A DNA stretch of 64,000 nt from Erythrocercus mccallii (Eukaryota; Chordata; Aves; Passeriformes; Dicruridae). The stretch's first letter is position 1. Every line of letters starts with the position of its first letter. The stretch lies in the NCBI GenBank assembly GCA_013397435.1, contig VZRG01001991.1, positions 62,001 to 126,000 of the forward strand, given 5' to 3'. The translations under genes were made by a program, and so were the position numbers. Under the pieces are notes generated by a model. That model was not told the DNA's origin. It ran no database searches and saw nothing but the letters and a program-made list of their open reading frames with translations. Shown here piece by piece: positions 32,401 through 47,400 of the stretch.

Positions 32401-35400
32401 TGTTACTATGCTAAGCATTGTTGATGCATGTTTTGCTGGTTTGTGATTAAAGTATACTGAAAAGGAATGACGTTGTGGTGGCTTGTTAATAGATTAGACG
32501 TGGGAGTTCAAAGTGAATTGTGTAGTACAAGTCCACATTGTAAGCTTAACCTCTGGATGTTCCTTAATCAGCAGTATGCACTGGTCTTGAATATTGATGT
32601 TAATTTTGTAGTCAGTATGTTTTATACAGAATAGAAAACTTCCCTTAGAAAGTTTACATTACTGCCAATAGTCTCTTGAATATTTATGTATCTTTGAATA
32701 TTGTATCTTGAATGTTTGTGTAACTGTGTGCAGTTTCCTTACGCTTGTAAAGATATGAAATGTGCGAATATAGAAGTTTCCTTGGTGTTTTGCTTTTTTT
32801 CTTTTCTTTTCAGTTCTGTTTCAAAGTTCTCCATTTACCTGGAAAGTAATCTCTTAGAGAAACATGGTTTGGTACAGGTACTTTAAGTAAAACTAAAGCT
32901 GATGCTTCTTGGGGAAAACTTAATTTATCTTTTCTCCGTATAAATTTTATCACCTATATGATTTTTCTTTTATTGGAAAAAATCTAATTGGAAACACAGG
33001 AATGGCTTCCAGTAATAGATGTTGACTCCTGTAATGCTGTGGTAAATTACTTTCATTTCTTTACTGAGCATGAGTCTTAAAGATCGAGTAGTTGAATATT
33101 CTGCTATTCTTCAGAGGCAGGGTTAAATAAACTGCCATTCAGAGCTAATTTAGTTATTTATCTATTAAAATAAAATTTGTAATAAGGTCTGATATATCAG
33201 TGATAGTGTCCTCTTTATAAATTTTCAAGAATACTTCTAAAACTCAGGTGACTGCAGCTACTTGTTGCCTGGGTATATTATTTTCTTATTACAGAATATA
33301 TAAAACTTTTTTTGATATTTATTATTTAGATTTAGCGTTCACTTGTTCATTTGACCATACAAAGAAGGTATCAATTTCCCTACAGTTGGACAAGCAGGAG
33401 TAGCATCTTGGTTACCTGATGTACTGCAGAAATCCTTGGCTTAAGAATACATCTGTTTGTGTTGTTTTAGTTCTTACAAGGCATCTGCATAAATCTCATT
33501 TGCTGTAGGCACAATGTCAGGTGCATAGAGGATCCATAGATTTTATTCTTCCCTCCCTCCCAGCAATCCATGTACATCCCAGGCCATCACCCACTCAGGA
33601 TGATTCATCTGTAGGTCAGCACCAGAATAAATCTTCTGTCTTTGCCAAGAAGTATGCACTACTTAGGAATATTGGAGATCACAAAATTCACAAAGAAATA
33701 AAAACATTTTCTTCTGAGGCTATCAGACTTGCAAATGAGCCAGAGAGACACAAAAGTCAATCACTGTTAGAATGTGGTATATGACACCTGTTCTTTTTGA
33801 TAAACTTATCTTTCTGAAACAGCATATATTAAAAAAAAAGCAAATGTATAAAATTGGTTTTTGTAGAAAAGTAAATGTAAATAACCCAATGATATTTGTA
33901 AGGGAACCTTTCTAAATTTTTTTAAAATGCTTGAATAATGGCACAGTGCAGGAAGAATAAAGGTTTAAAATACAAATACAAATGTGTATAGTATTCTTCA
34001 GGCTGGTTTTGATCAGTTTCTGCCACTTTTCCCCCCCCACCATACTGACCTCGGATTGGTAATTGTGATTATCATGCCAAACACTCTGATGAAAAAAGAC
34101 TCTGTTTCAGCTGTAGTATCAGTACCTAGTTGTGGTAGAGATGTGAAAAAAGCTACTTGGATGTAATGTCTTTGAAAATACTATTTGCCAACTTTACCTA
34201 AGGAACCAGAGTCTTTCAGCAATTTTCTGGTCTAGGTAACTCCTTTACTTCTGATAGGTTAGTGTGCTATTAGGCCATTAGCTGTGGGGGTTTTTCTAAA
34301 TACTTTACTTTGTTGATGTGTCTTTATATAGAAGAATCTTTACAGTCAACATGTATTTCTAGATGCTGTGTTAAAATTGCTGGCAGAGTCTCTTATTCTA
34401 TACAAACTGAACAATCTGGCCCCTTGTTTTATTTATAAAGGTTCAATGTATCTTTGCCTGCCTACATCAATCTGCAAGGGAGTGTCAGAAAGGCCCCGCA
34501 TTCGCCGAGCCGTGAGTTATCAATAACTTTTCAGATGTGTTAATGAATGTGGAACAAACGCAGTTATGTGTTTAAAAAAATGAAGATCCACCTCCTAAAA
34601 AGAAAAAAAAAAAGGAAAAAAAAGAGCAAAACTCTTTACCGCAGTAGCAGGCATGATTGTAAAGGGATTACTCTAAATTTTTAGTAGTGTAAGTACAACC
34701 AAGCAGTAAGGTTGTCCTCTAGAAAACCTATTGTTGAACTGCTTTGAAGCTCTTTGATGTGTAGGTTACAGGTTTTACCTGTTTTATCCCACAGGCAAAT
34801 TAAGCATGTGTTGTTTATGAAAGCTTTTGTTTACTTAATAATCTGAAACATGGCCCATCTGAAAATGTTATATATTAGCATCCTATATGCATGGAATGGA
34901 TATTTAAGAATCTGATTATATAATAGTAAGAAAGGTTTGACTAAAAAGGTACAGGTTTTTAATTCCTCGCTGTTGTAGTTAACCTCAGTAATGAATATGG
35001 CTTCTTAAATTGTTCAAGAGATTCACACCTAGAAGTTTAGAGTTTCAAATCATGAAGCCATAAAAAAAACTTTAATAACTGCAAAATGTATCTGCACTCT
35101 TTAAAATATTTGATGAAATGTAAGAGGCTGCTCTCTGAGCTCAGTGTACGTCACTTTTTCTCCCAGCAGCTCTTATTGCTTCAGTAATTCACCAGTAGGT
35201 TTTCAATGATGAGAGATTATATCAAATCATGTTAAAAAATATCAAAAAGGCTGTATCCTTAGAGAGATTAAGGTGTTTTATCATGCCTGTGTCTTAACAA
35301 GAGAGCCATTGCAGTGATCTCTCTTCTGAATTTCAGTGACAATTATGTTATAATTCGAAGGGAAACATGTTCAACCCTCATCCCCAGAACAGCAGCTGGT

Positions 35401-38400
35401 TACTTTGTTCTGAAGACTTCAGGTCTTGCTCCAAAAAAGGGGTTATTTAACCTTGCAATTGGACCTCAGTGTCTGGGCGGGTTGATGCTTCTGCTGACGC
35501 AGGAGCTGCAACCTGCTGCAAAGAAGATATAATTAAGATGTTCCAGCCCAACAAACAGCATGTCGAAGCAAAAAGAAAAAAGGTTTATCATATGGAGATA
35601 TGCAAACACCTCTAAAATCTTTTGCATATAGGCTATGCCCGTATGTTTGAGTGATCCTTTTTTTCAGGTTTGTAAACATTTAAAATGATTCTTCTGCCAA
35701 CTCTTTATGCTACTCCCATCAGATGTTAAAGGGTGCATTGCATCCAAGAGCAGAATCATAAAATGAGTATCAGGTGGGATTTGATGAAGACTCAATGTGA
35801 GTCATTTTATGTTTACGAGGCTGCTTTGATATGCTAGTTCTTGTATAGAAATACGTCACTATTTCTTACAAAGTCTGAGCAGAGCATTATATAGCTCACT
35901 TAACAAATGCTATTGTATCAAAATGTTTTAAAGCTAATACTGACTTTCTGGTTTCAAGCACTTTTCCTGCTGCAATTTGAAGGGGAATTGTGAGAGGATT
36001 TTTAAATTGTATTATAGAGCATTGAAACACACATTTATGGTTTTGGTGTTACTTGACAAAGAAGCATACTGGTTTGAGTTCTAGTTTCCATAGACCTTCA
36101 GTATGTGACAGGGCACTATTAACGCTTTGCATGTAACCTGCAGAACGTGTCTGACTGCCACAGATTTCTGACCTGGAATGTGCTGATTTCTATATTGCAG
36201 GTGACACAACCCGTCAGCGAATCAAATTCAGTGATGACAGAGTGTGCAAGAGCCACCTTCTCAACTGCTGCCCTCATGATGTACTCTCTGGAACTGTATG
36301 TAGCTAAATCTCGTGTTTCATTTAGATGAGTGGAGAAATTGAATTATATTTATTCTTTGTAGTAATTCCTTAAATTTCATGGTTTTCAGCGACTATCTAG
36401 CACTCTCTGGTAGTTCAGAGGAACTTTCATAAACAACTAATCTATGGGTTCTGAAGTTAAATTTTAGAATTCTTCTGTTCTATATGCTAATGATTACTTA
36501 AATTTCATCATTTACTATAACATGAAAAGCCATATAACATTATTACATACATGAATTGTGCTATAGCAAAGTGGCTTTACAGTGGTACAGTTGCAAGTAA
36601 TAAAAAGAAATAAAATATATTGTATGCATAATGAAGTTACTTTCTTAAAAAGTATGTTGTAGTGAGAAAGTATTCCACTGATGTATTTTTATATTGAAGT
36701 ACAGAGATTTTTCTCTGTACAGAAATATTTTGATGAAAATAATTGAGAGTTCAGTTAATTAAATTTCTGAAAGTTGAGATACATTCAATATGATAGTGAC
36801 AGTTATTATACAATATCCAATTACTCTGCCATTGTCATAAATCTAAGGCAGTTTTGAAATATCCATTTATGGCATATTAGTAACTTGTTTGACTTGGACT
36901 TTTGCGCAGTCTGTAGTAGATGTTCCACTACCTGAGTACAGGAAACAAGGGGCTTTCACACATGCCAGTGTGCCTGTGCTTTACCTTGTGATCTATGTTT
37001 AAGGTAGCTTATTTTTTGTGAAAGGCAGGTGAGTACTGTTTCATTGATTATTTAATCTAATGTTTGATGATTAGAATAATTCATAGTAGAGAGATATAGT
37101 ATAATGATGCAGAGTCCCATGTGTCTACTGTTTTTAATGCTGCTAGGGTAGCTTTTTTCACTGATGTTGGCACATTTTGTTACTCTTTGGCACTGGGCAA
37201 AATAAGTACTGGAAAATCAGTCTGAAGGATTATTTGAAGCAGTATTGTGTATCAATGTATATATAGGTTTATTTTGAACTGTTTTGTATGTTACTGTCCA
37301 AACAAAATGGGGAGAAAGGATGAACAATGTGTTTCTTTTCACCCATCTGTTATGTTGGATGGTGCTTTGGTTGTGTGGTGAGTGAAATAACTCCTTCATG
37401 GGGGAGACTTGGGTCATAGTGGTATGCTATCAAAACATACAAGGCATTGGTCATAATCCACAAGAAGAAACTTGTCAAAGATTCATTTGACAGCTTTTCA
37501 TTCTGGTCCAATTTCTGTAAACAAAGACTTCTGTAACAGCTGTAAGTAAAGAAATGTTTATCTTCAGAGCTATAAAAGTCCTAGGTGTCATGCAATAGCT
37601 CCTCTTACACTGCAGGTCAGTCTTGTAGACTGGGGCGTCAGACACAGTTAGTTTAAGTCCTCACTGGAAGTTTTCTTCAGCCTCATACCACATTCTGCTG
37701 CGGCTCTTGGAATACTAAATGAAACTGCTTCCTTAGTCAATATCAGTCTTTTCCTTCCTTGTGCAATTAGTATACAAGAAAATGTGTTCCACAGTGTAAA
37801 TTAAGGTGTGGTAAAGTAGTGACTAGTTTAATCTTTTAGTGGGAGTAGTAGAAAGGAGACTCAAAAGAGACAGGCTTTATCTGGGCTGTGTGATGTTCTG
37901 CTGTTTACCTGGTCATAGATCTGTAGGAATGGACCTTCTCTCTTAATAGTAGTTTTTAAAAGGGCAGGAGGCATGGAGTCTTACTGAACAGTTTGTCACT
38001 GATTTAGAAGGTGACTGAAGTTTTCTTCAGTTTTGATAGGAAGATCTTGATGCGTCTTTGCATTCAAGACTTATAGTAACAAGCCTTGAGTAACTTTTTT
38101 TTTAATTCAAGTCCCTGAATGCTCTGAGTTCTCTGGGGACATTTTATGAGGTTAAGTCTCTACATAGACTAGATGATCAGTAAAATACTGGATGTGAATT
38201 GCCTTTTTCTGTGTGTGTCACAAGATGATCTACAGTTCCTAGGTACTGTTTATTACTGTTCCTGTCTGCAAAATGCAGACTTGAATACATCTCCAGTCTG
38301 CCTACCCTTTCAAAAGCATTCAAGTAGGACATTCACAGATAACACAAGACAAACAAAGTGACTCATATGAGTAGGCCCTGTTATTTTAGTGTGTTCTTTC

Positions 38401-41400
38401 TCTTAGTGGCCAAATTCCCAAAACTCTGCAAAGGCTTTGATTTCCCTTGACAATAAAAAACCATGTTCCTCAGGTTGCAGTATGTATTGGTAAAGGTAAT
38501 GTGTGTATACTTTTTGTTCAGAGAGTTTATTTATGGATATGTTTTTGTGCTACTAAGTTTCTGAGTTTGTAGACTTGGAAATTTGAAGTGAAGCAGCCAG
38601 AAGTGTCTCTGCCTGGTGGAGGTGATTTTCTGTTAATGATCACTTGGGCACCAGTTTGCATATATAAGTCAGTGGTTTAAGAGCTTGCTCATTCATTTTG
38701 AGCTGAAAATTGTATAATGAGCAATTAGTAAGACTTTGTAAACCCTGACTGATGAGACACTGAATAATTTTCCTACATACAGCAAGCTTTTTTTTTTCCC
38801 CTAACAGGGTTAACACTGTTACTTTTACCCTTAATGATTTCCGATGATAGGACTTGTGGGTTTTTTGATTGTTTTTGTTTGGGGTAGGTTTTTTTCTTTA
38901 CAAAAATGTTTATTTATCCATATTATGAGATTGGGGATTGAAGCTGCATATGTAGGAGTCAGATGACACCCCCATAATGGTACGAACCTGTTAAGCCATG
39001 TTCTCTGGATGTAAGGTCGGTCTGTGCTGTCCTCTGCAGGTTTTATAAGAGGTGTATGTTTTCTCTGTCTTTGTTTCTGAATGGATAGCAAAGTATTGAG
39101 GAAAATTACAAGGTGGGAAGATTTAAAACTGATACCTTTAATAAGGCTATTATTAAGCAACAGTGTCCTGAATAGTTGTAACCCAATAGCTGTCTGAAAA
39201 TCCCAACACTTCTGCATTAATCTGGCTTTCTTATCAACTTGATTGTGCTTCCCTGATGAAAAATGTTTCACAAATACTACACATGGTCTTGCACATGATG
39301 GTTCAGAAACTTCAATCTGCACAGTGAATTAACTTTGTATTTATGTGTATTTGTTGAGAAAAATTACTTCTTGCATTTTATTTATTACAGACCTGAAAAT
39401 AAGCTCTGTTGGCTCACCCTGCAGTCAAGCATATCTTTAGATGCTCCTAAATTTACTGCATGGAGCTCTTCAGGACTCTTACTGACTAAAACCACATTAA
39501 TCAAGACTTTGGTTGAGCAATATGCTTGAATACATTATTAACTTTAATCTTGTTAGGAGTGGAATTCAGCTCCAGATTAAGACATCTAAGTTTAGATTTC
39601 TGCTGAGAAGCTGGGTGTTGAGGCTTGCACTGAAACCAGAAGATACCTAGGCAGTGGAGCCTAGAGAAAGATGGAGTTCACCTGCCCATGGGTATCCCAC
39701 TCATGGTGGGCTGAATCCATATAGGCTCACTATGTATTGTCTGTATCTTCTTTTACTGTGTAAGAGAAATTTGGATAGTTCACACATGTGCAAGATAGGT
39801 GTTAGTAACAAGTTTTAATCTGTAGTTGATTTATTTGCCAGTAGTTCCACTGGCTCTGAAACTATTCGTATGCTTAAAACTTGTGGTTTGGAGTGTGACT
39901 GTGATTTTATGTTGTACTTCTAGAAAAAGCATTAGAAGCTGTTAGAAGGCACTGTGTCTGAGGGTATCAGCTTTTCAGTTCAGGACTGATATGATCATGT
40001 GAACTGCTTTAGCTTAGCAAATCAAATTAAATTAAGCTTGCATAAGCTCCCTCAGTTTAAAGCCTTCAACCCAGTGGTGATGAAACACAAAGTGCACTGT
40101 TGTCCTCTCAAGTCTCCTGAAATGTGTTCTTAATTTCTTTGGCCAGCACCAGGAAGGTGAACTGATTGTAGCACATTCCATTTTAATGGGTTTAATTTAT
40201 TGAGGTGAAGGAGGCGGGTTGTTACTTTCAGCATGGTTATCAACCTCAGTGTTAATGTTCTCAGTGTTCTAGTCAGGCTATAAGAACAAATACTATGTAA
40301 ACACTGAAATATTTAATAAGAAGAAAGACTGCTGCTAGTTTTGGTAGTGAAGATTTATTCTAAGAAGTTGATAGTATGAAGTGAGAGTATGGTGACATGG
40401 AGAAATGTCTTTCAAAAAGTATTATACTTCAGAAGATACTTGGAATTCAATGGTTACTAAGGACTTCAGCTTAAAAATTTCTGCATCTTTTTTGCTCAGC
40501 ATTTCTTTCATGCTAGTGAAGTCCTACAAGTTACCTGTTAGTGGAGTCAGAGAATTTAAATCCCTTTCTAAATATGTATTGCCTGCAAGAAAGGATGGGC
40601 CTTACCGAAAGGCTAGAAATCTGTTCAAAATAAAGTTGGTAGTGTAGCTGAAGAATAAGTCCATAGTAAGGAAGATTTCAGCAAAGAATCTGTTTTCAGC
40701 TTCTTTTTATGTGTAGTAAGTCTTCTCATGCAGGCCCTAGTACTGCCCTGACAGTTTGGTGAAGGAAGAGATCTGATTCCTCCACTATCATTTTTTCAAC
40801 AACGTCAGCTCTCTCTAAGCAAACAAACAAAAAATTCTTCTCTCGCTGAATGTGAACTGCTTTGGTATCTTTATATCTAAAAAGAAGTATCTACATAAAC
40901 ACTGCTCAGAGAATCTTCTTTCAAAAACCTGATAAAAAGATACCTGCTGTTTTTAGAAGTATTTGATGGTTTGTGCTACTGTTTCACACTTGGCTCAACA
41001 TCAGCCTTTTGTGTTTTAAGTACCTTTAGCTTTTCTGTGCTCTTTCTGCAGTTTTGTGTGGAGTATATTCAGTAATCGAATTTCTTATGTCAAAGGAACT
41101 TGTAGCAGTTGTAAAAGTACCAAAATGAGAATGTTGCTGTAGGTAGGTAGCTCAAGAGCTGAAAAAGAAAAGGGAGGAGAAAAGCCCCACCTTAATTTCT
41201 TGTTCCAGAAACAGCATCACATCAAAGTTTCCTATTCGGTTATTTGTCAGCTAATCAGAGTGCACATTTATTTAACACATAAAACTAGACAGATTTTCTG
41301 TTGCCAGATCCTTGGCCAGCTCTTCCTTTTCAACTCATACTTAATTCATGTGATAATATTTTTTACCTGATATGATTGAAGCAGCACTATGCAGACAAAA

Positions 41401-44400
41401 TGTATGTAATCCATATTTCTTTATTATACCAAAGGCATTCTATCTATTTTGTGATGAGATGACAAAAAATGATTACTAAATCATTTCAGTACAAAGTTTT
41501 TTGGAATGAAAGACCAGTTTTTTAAACCTTAGCTCTGGGAAATCAAACGGCTTTAATTGCCTAACGCTAAGAAATAAAAAAAGTATTGTAGAAAATGATC
41601 AGCAAGTACTAGAAGGTAGTAGTTTCTTAAGCAGAATTCAGCTGTAACTAAAGGACTCCTGATATCCTGCTTTCTATGTGGTTACCTAGACTAATCTTCA
41701 ACACTAACTTTCATTTGCAATAAAGAGTCTCCAAATATATAGGCTTTTCTTCAGGTTTTAATCTCAGTAAAAGTGCAGGAAACTGCAAAAAGACCCAAAG
41801 CATGGCTTAGCTTACTCAATGAGCTTCAGTTATGTCTAGTCTGGGGACCTGGATATTTTCACCTTCCTTTAGTTGTGTTGTTCATCTGAACTGCTTTGCA
41901 AATCACTTTAAGTAGTGTAAGTCTGTCTGAAAGTCTGTGTATTGACAGTGAAAAAGTGTAAGTTTGTTCTTCTTAAGCCTTCCATTAACTTGGTGTCTGA
42001 GCATAAGTCTGCCTCTTAGCCATCTTCTGTTTGAAATGTGATTGATCTTTAAATGACAGACTACCAATGCTTGTTCTTTGCCTCTGTGGGGAGGCATGTC
42101 TTGGCACTAAATTGCAAGGTGGACTTGTGGAAAAGGAAAATGAGTCTTACTGTATCTTCTGTCCATTTTCATCTGCTGTCCATCTACTTTGCAGCTACCC
42201 ATATGAGCCAAACTATACTACAAGCTGCTCTCTGCTTGTTAAGATTCTTGGCAGTCATGATCCAGCACAGACTTTTGACAATCCCCAAAATGAGTTGTCT
42301 TTGCCAGATGTTGCATAACTTACACCAGCAGATGTGCTTTTTAGCCTGTTTTTGCATTAATATGCAAACTTATTTAAGAGATTTAAATGTGGTGGGGTTT
42401 TTATATCTCTCTGCATTGCAGTTTGCTAATGGAACTTTCATGGAAGACATTTCCTAGTAATATTTCTGTGAAGACTTTCAAAGGATTACCCAGGACTAGT
42501 ATAGGCTGTGTTAAGGAGCAGTTCCAACAATTATGTAATTTCTTCAGCAGCAAAACTAATGAAACAGAATCCTTTTCTTTCGTACCTGCTTGTTCTTGCT
42601 CCTGTTACGCCACATGCGTACTTGTCAGGCTGCCCTGTTGGGTCAATGGGGGAAAGGGGGGACAAAAATTTCTTCTGTTGTGATTGAGGCATCTAACAAA
42701 AAGGAATTCTCTATAACATACGCTTTGTCCCCCAAAATTTCTACTAACATTACTGGAAGTTTTCAACAGCTTTTAAATTTGCCATCTTGATACTGTAAGA
42801 GACTCCAGCTTCTTAAGTCCACTACTCTGTTGTCCCCTACATACTGTCAACACCTTATATGGCTGCCCAACAAGTTGGACAAAGATACACTGCTGAAAAA
42901 TTTACCTCTGTGTTTGGTTTCCTGAGGTATTTTTTACCCAGTCACTACCCAGATTGTGTTCAACAGCACAGGTGGATGTGCCAGCATGGAGTGGCACAGC
43001 ACAGGGATAAGGGGAGGACAGAATGTTTCTCAGTAGTATTGATGGGCTCAGAGTAATTACCATCCTTTCTGGCTTTGGATTTACAATTCCCAGTAAGAAG
43101 CAAAGAAATCAGAAAATGTACTATTTTGTGGAGGTAAAGTCCAACCTAAATGGAGAGAATGAAGCATAAAACACATCTTAAGTGAACATCGTGTCATGGT
43201 AGTGTTATGTGAATTCTGGGGGGGTTTTAGTGTGTTAGGGAATTTTATTTCATGCATTTATTCAAAATGTATGCAGATTGCACCTTAAAATAGCGAGGGG
43301 GGGCGTTGTGCTGTGGTGGATGTGTTTCAGGCTTTTTGACATTGTATTCAGACCCATTGAAGTGTGTCACTAACCTTATCTATGCATTTATAACTTAAGT
43401 GCCTCACTTCAGAACAGAATTGGCCTTGAGTTTTACAGTTTTAGCCTTAAAGACCTTATTCAGTACAAGAGATGAATCAGCATAAAGTCAGTCTTTTCAC
43501 AATTTTAGGATAATTTTCAAGTGTCTAAATTTCAGATAATTTTTAAAAGTTCTTTCATATTGCTCTCCTAGTATTAAAGTACTTTCCTGAAAAAAACGCT
43601 TGTTTAAATAATGTCAGCATGACTTGGAAAGAGACATCTATAATACATTGTTCAGCTTCAAGGTCTGTGTGGATTTGCATCAGTTAACAAAATTGCTGAG
43701 GTCCTGTATAGTTGCAAAAGGAAAAGCTAATCTTTATCATTGCAGTCAGATATTCTCTTTTGCAATCAAATGTTTTCCGGAAAACAGATTTATGGTCGCT
43801 GAAGGGGATTTAAATAACTGCAATTTATAAAAAACCTTTTCAAGTTCAAAATTCTTTATTTTACCAGTATGATTTTTTTCTCTGTCTGAAATTTCTGCAT
43901 GAAATAAACCAACAGCTTCCATAGAAATTACTTTAATGGTTTCATTTGAAGTCTAAGTAAAAATTGGAGAAGACTAAAATTCTTGGGCTTTGTTTATTTT
44001 GCTATACTTATGAGGCTTGGATTGTTTACTTAAATCCAAGTATTTTATTTATTAAAAACAAGCAAAAAAAACCCAACAAAACCCTCACTCATTTGGCTTG
44101 CATCACATTCTGAGTTAACATTCATCTTCTATTTACAAAACTCACAGTGCAAGTTATTATTTTAGATTTGGGTTTAAAATTGTTATTTAACTACAACAGT
44201 AACAACTTTCTCCATCAGAGTTCAGTTTTTATCATGTGCTTTCAATATTAAGAAATGATTAATTCTTCTTAATATTAAGTGAGCAGGGCCACTTAATATT
44301 AACTGAAACTGTGCTGGTTTTAAGTGCTGTAAATACCAATCACTTCCAATGATTATGCATTAGCCTGTGCTTTTGCAGAGAGGCTGCTGTGGGTTTATTC

Positions 44401-47400
44401 AATTTTGTTTCCATTACAAATTGTTTGAGAGGGTGGTTTAGGTTTTTAGTTTTGGGTTTTTTAGTGCTTGTTTGTAGGTGGAGTTTTTAAATTTGTTTTT
44501 TGTCAAGTGCACCTTGCTCTGTCTTGGTCACCAGACTTGCTGTGAACAGATTGAATTAGAATTTCTTACACTGTCTCCTATGCAAAATTCAATTTAAAAA
44601 CAGTAGTTTGTTACCCAGTAAGATTCTGGACACTCTGCTCAGTGGCATTGTATGCAAGATAAGTGATGCAGCCTACTCACTTTTTACGTTCATGCTTCCT
44701 TCCTGCCCCTTCTAGAATGGTTTTAGATTACAAGATAAATAGCTGTACTTTTTCTTCCATGGTTCTGACCATAGTCCAACATTCAGCTCATCTTCCCTCA
44801 TTTGCAAAACGTTTTGCAGAGATTTGATTTTTGGTTTTCTTACTTGAAATGCTTCAAGAATGTTTTTAAGCAGCACTTACAGTGGTGCTGTGGTTGTAGC
44901 TCTTTCAAATGATGAATATAACAGAAACACATTATCATGGAGTGTGCAGACAGTTCCAGGTCAAGAATTTCACCATTTAATTGCTGGTTATTTTCATGGA
45001 ACTTGGCTCTACTAAACTATTTAAGTTCAGTACATGATGTTCCACTTCAATCACCTTTTTGAACTTCTAGTAAAACAGCATTTTTACAGGACATTAATGA
45101 TATTTTGTCATGCAAACAGCCATCATAAGCTGTTCGTTCTCTCTGCTGTTTTTATTTCTTGATTCATGCATGTCTGTCAAAGACCTGGTATCATCTTACA
45201 GCTTTGTTAAACTCTCATTACAACAGAAACTACTTGCTTTGGCATATTTGACTGTTAAAGAAAATCGTGCTAACCTTATTCCTTGTAAGACTTCTGAAAA
45301 GTTAAACCACATTTCCTTTGTCTTTTCAGAGAATGGACCTTGGAGAATGCCTGAAAGTGCATGACCTGGCATTAAGGGCAGACTATGAAATAGCATCCAA
45401 AGATCAAGATTTCTTTTTTGAGCTTGATGTATGTATTCTGTCTTAATGGTGGAGAGAAAGCATTAGTTTGTGTACTTAGGTGGCTAAATTGAGCATCAGA
45501 TGTTAAGTTTTGGTACAGACTGAAGGAAGACTTTTGAAAAGCAATTTTATAGAGGCAGAGAAACTCCTGGCACATTCACATAAAAGGTAGCTTGCCTCTT
45601 CATGATGACATGCTAATTTGTGTTGATAGTCATCTCTAGGTAGAACTGTTGACAGCCTCTCAGAGTATGATAAACCTGAGTGCTGTTTTAGTGTTGTCAA
45701 ATAGCAAGCAAATGTTAAAGCTGTGTATGCTTTGAAGAGAATTCTAAATTTTACACTTAACAGAGAAGGTAATTTAGTATTGGAGATAACAAATCATACA
45801 CTGTGTCTCCATAGACTATAGTTTGTTTTGAACTCCCAACAACAAAGTTAGTCTTTGCTAGCTAGGACAGAAGGATTTGGGGTTTTTAATTGTTATATGG
45901 AGAGGTGGTTAATATACCTACTTAAACCCTAGTGAAAAAAGTTCCAGTATTGCATGTAATGGCTGGATGAAGTGATCCTGAATAGCTTTCCAAGAATTTT
46001 AATGCCACTAGAAATACTAACTGCTACTACTACTTCTTCTTTGAGATGACTTAAGACAGATTCACGTCCAAATTTCTGCAAATACTTAGAAACTATGACA
46101 ATGTGTAGACTATAATCTTTTAAACCATTTGTATGAATATATGTGATTAGTCAGCATAAACCAGTAGATTATTGTTTCACTAATCACCAATAAAAACTTG
46201 TGAAAGTGAAGCCTTAATAAACTGAAGAAGCCTTACAGCTAATGAAATACTTATATTCTTGACAGCATTGATCCTTGTTCTTACTGATGTTTTAGGCAAT
46301 GGACCACCTGCAGTCATTTATTGCAGACTGTGACCGGCGGACAGAAGTGGCTAAGAAAAGACTAGCAGAAACCCAAGAAGAGATCAGTGCTGAAGTTGCA
46401 GCTAAAGTAAGCATGTCAGACAAGTTACTGCTGTCTTTTTGGAGGCCAGTTTTTCTGTGGAGCCAGTTTCAAGTTTATAAAATATATCAAATCTGAGAAT
46501 TCATACTGAGTGGGGGGAAAAAGTAATACATTTTCTCCATCCTTTCTAAAACTGCCTTTAAGGCACAAAACAGAACAGAGGGAAGAGACCTCTCTGATAT
46601 TTTTAACCTCAGGAAACTTAACTCTGAATCCGTGCTATAGAAATGTTAGTAATTCTTACACTTTTTCATCCAAGCTTCATCTATAAAGTAAACAAAATCA
46701 ATGTCCTTTTCTCTAGATCTTTTTTGAATGAAAAAAATCCTATTATTTTTCGAGACATATATGCAAAGGCTAGGAGGAATGGTTGTATAAATATAAATTT
46801 TTCCAAACTCGTATAGACAACAGTGTGAATTACTTGAAGTTTCCTGAACAAAATTCTTTACTGGAATTTTACGTAAACTTAGTAACTCAGCCTTTTTCTG
46901 TGTTTTTTGTAGAGAAGCATTTTCTGATTCACTTCTAACTGGAGAAGTTCTCTCTGTGTTTCTTTTAATTCTGTCCTTCCAGTTTTGCATATTGTAACTC
47001 AGTAGTAATTAATCCATAATTAAAAGAATTTTCTGTGTTAAGCCTTTCCTTGTCTTTTAAGGCTGAAAGAGTTCATGAATTGAACGAAGAAATTGGGAAA
47101 CTGTTGGCCAAAGTAGAGCAGCTCGGAGCTGATGGGAATGTGGAAGAATCTCAAAAAGTAATGGATGAAGTGGAGAAGGCTCGGGTAAAGAAGAGAGAAG
47201 CAGAGGTAAGTTGATTGTGTAAGGCTTAGAGGATGGAGAAAGCAGGGTCAAATACTAAATTTCTTGGCATCTGTGTAATGCAAGACATCTTACCTCTGTC
47301 AATTCCTTGGCTAATTGCTACATATAAGACTAAAGAAATTGCTTTGGCATCCTGTACAGTTAAAGTTTCTACCCTCGATACACTCCTATACCATTAAAAT

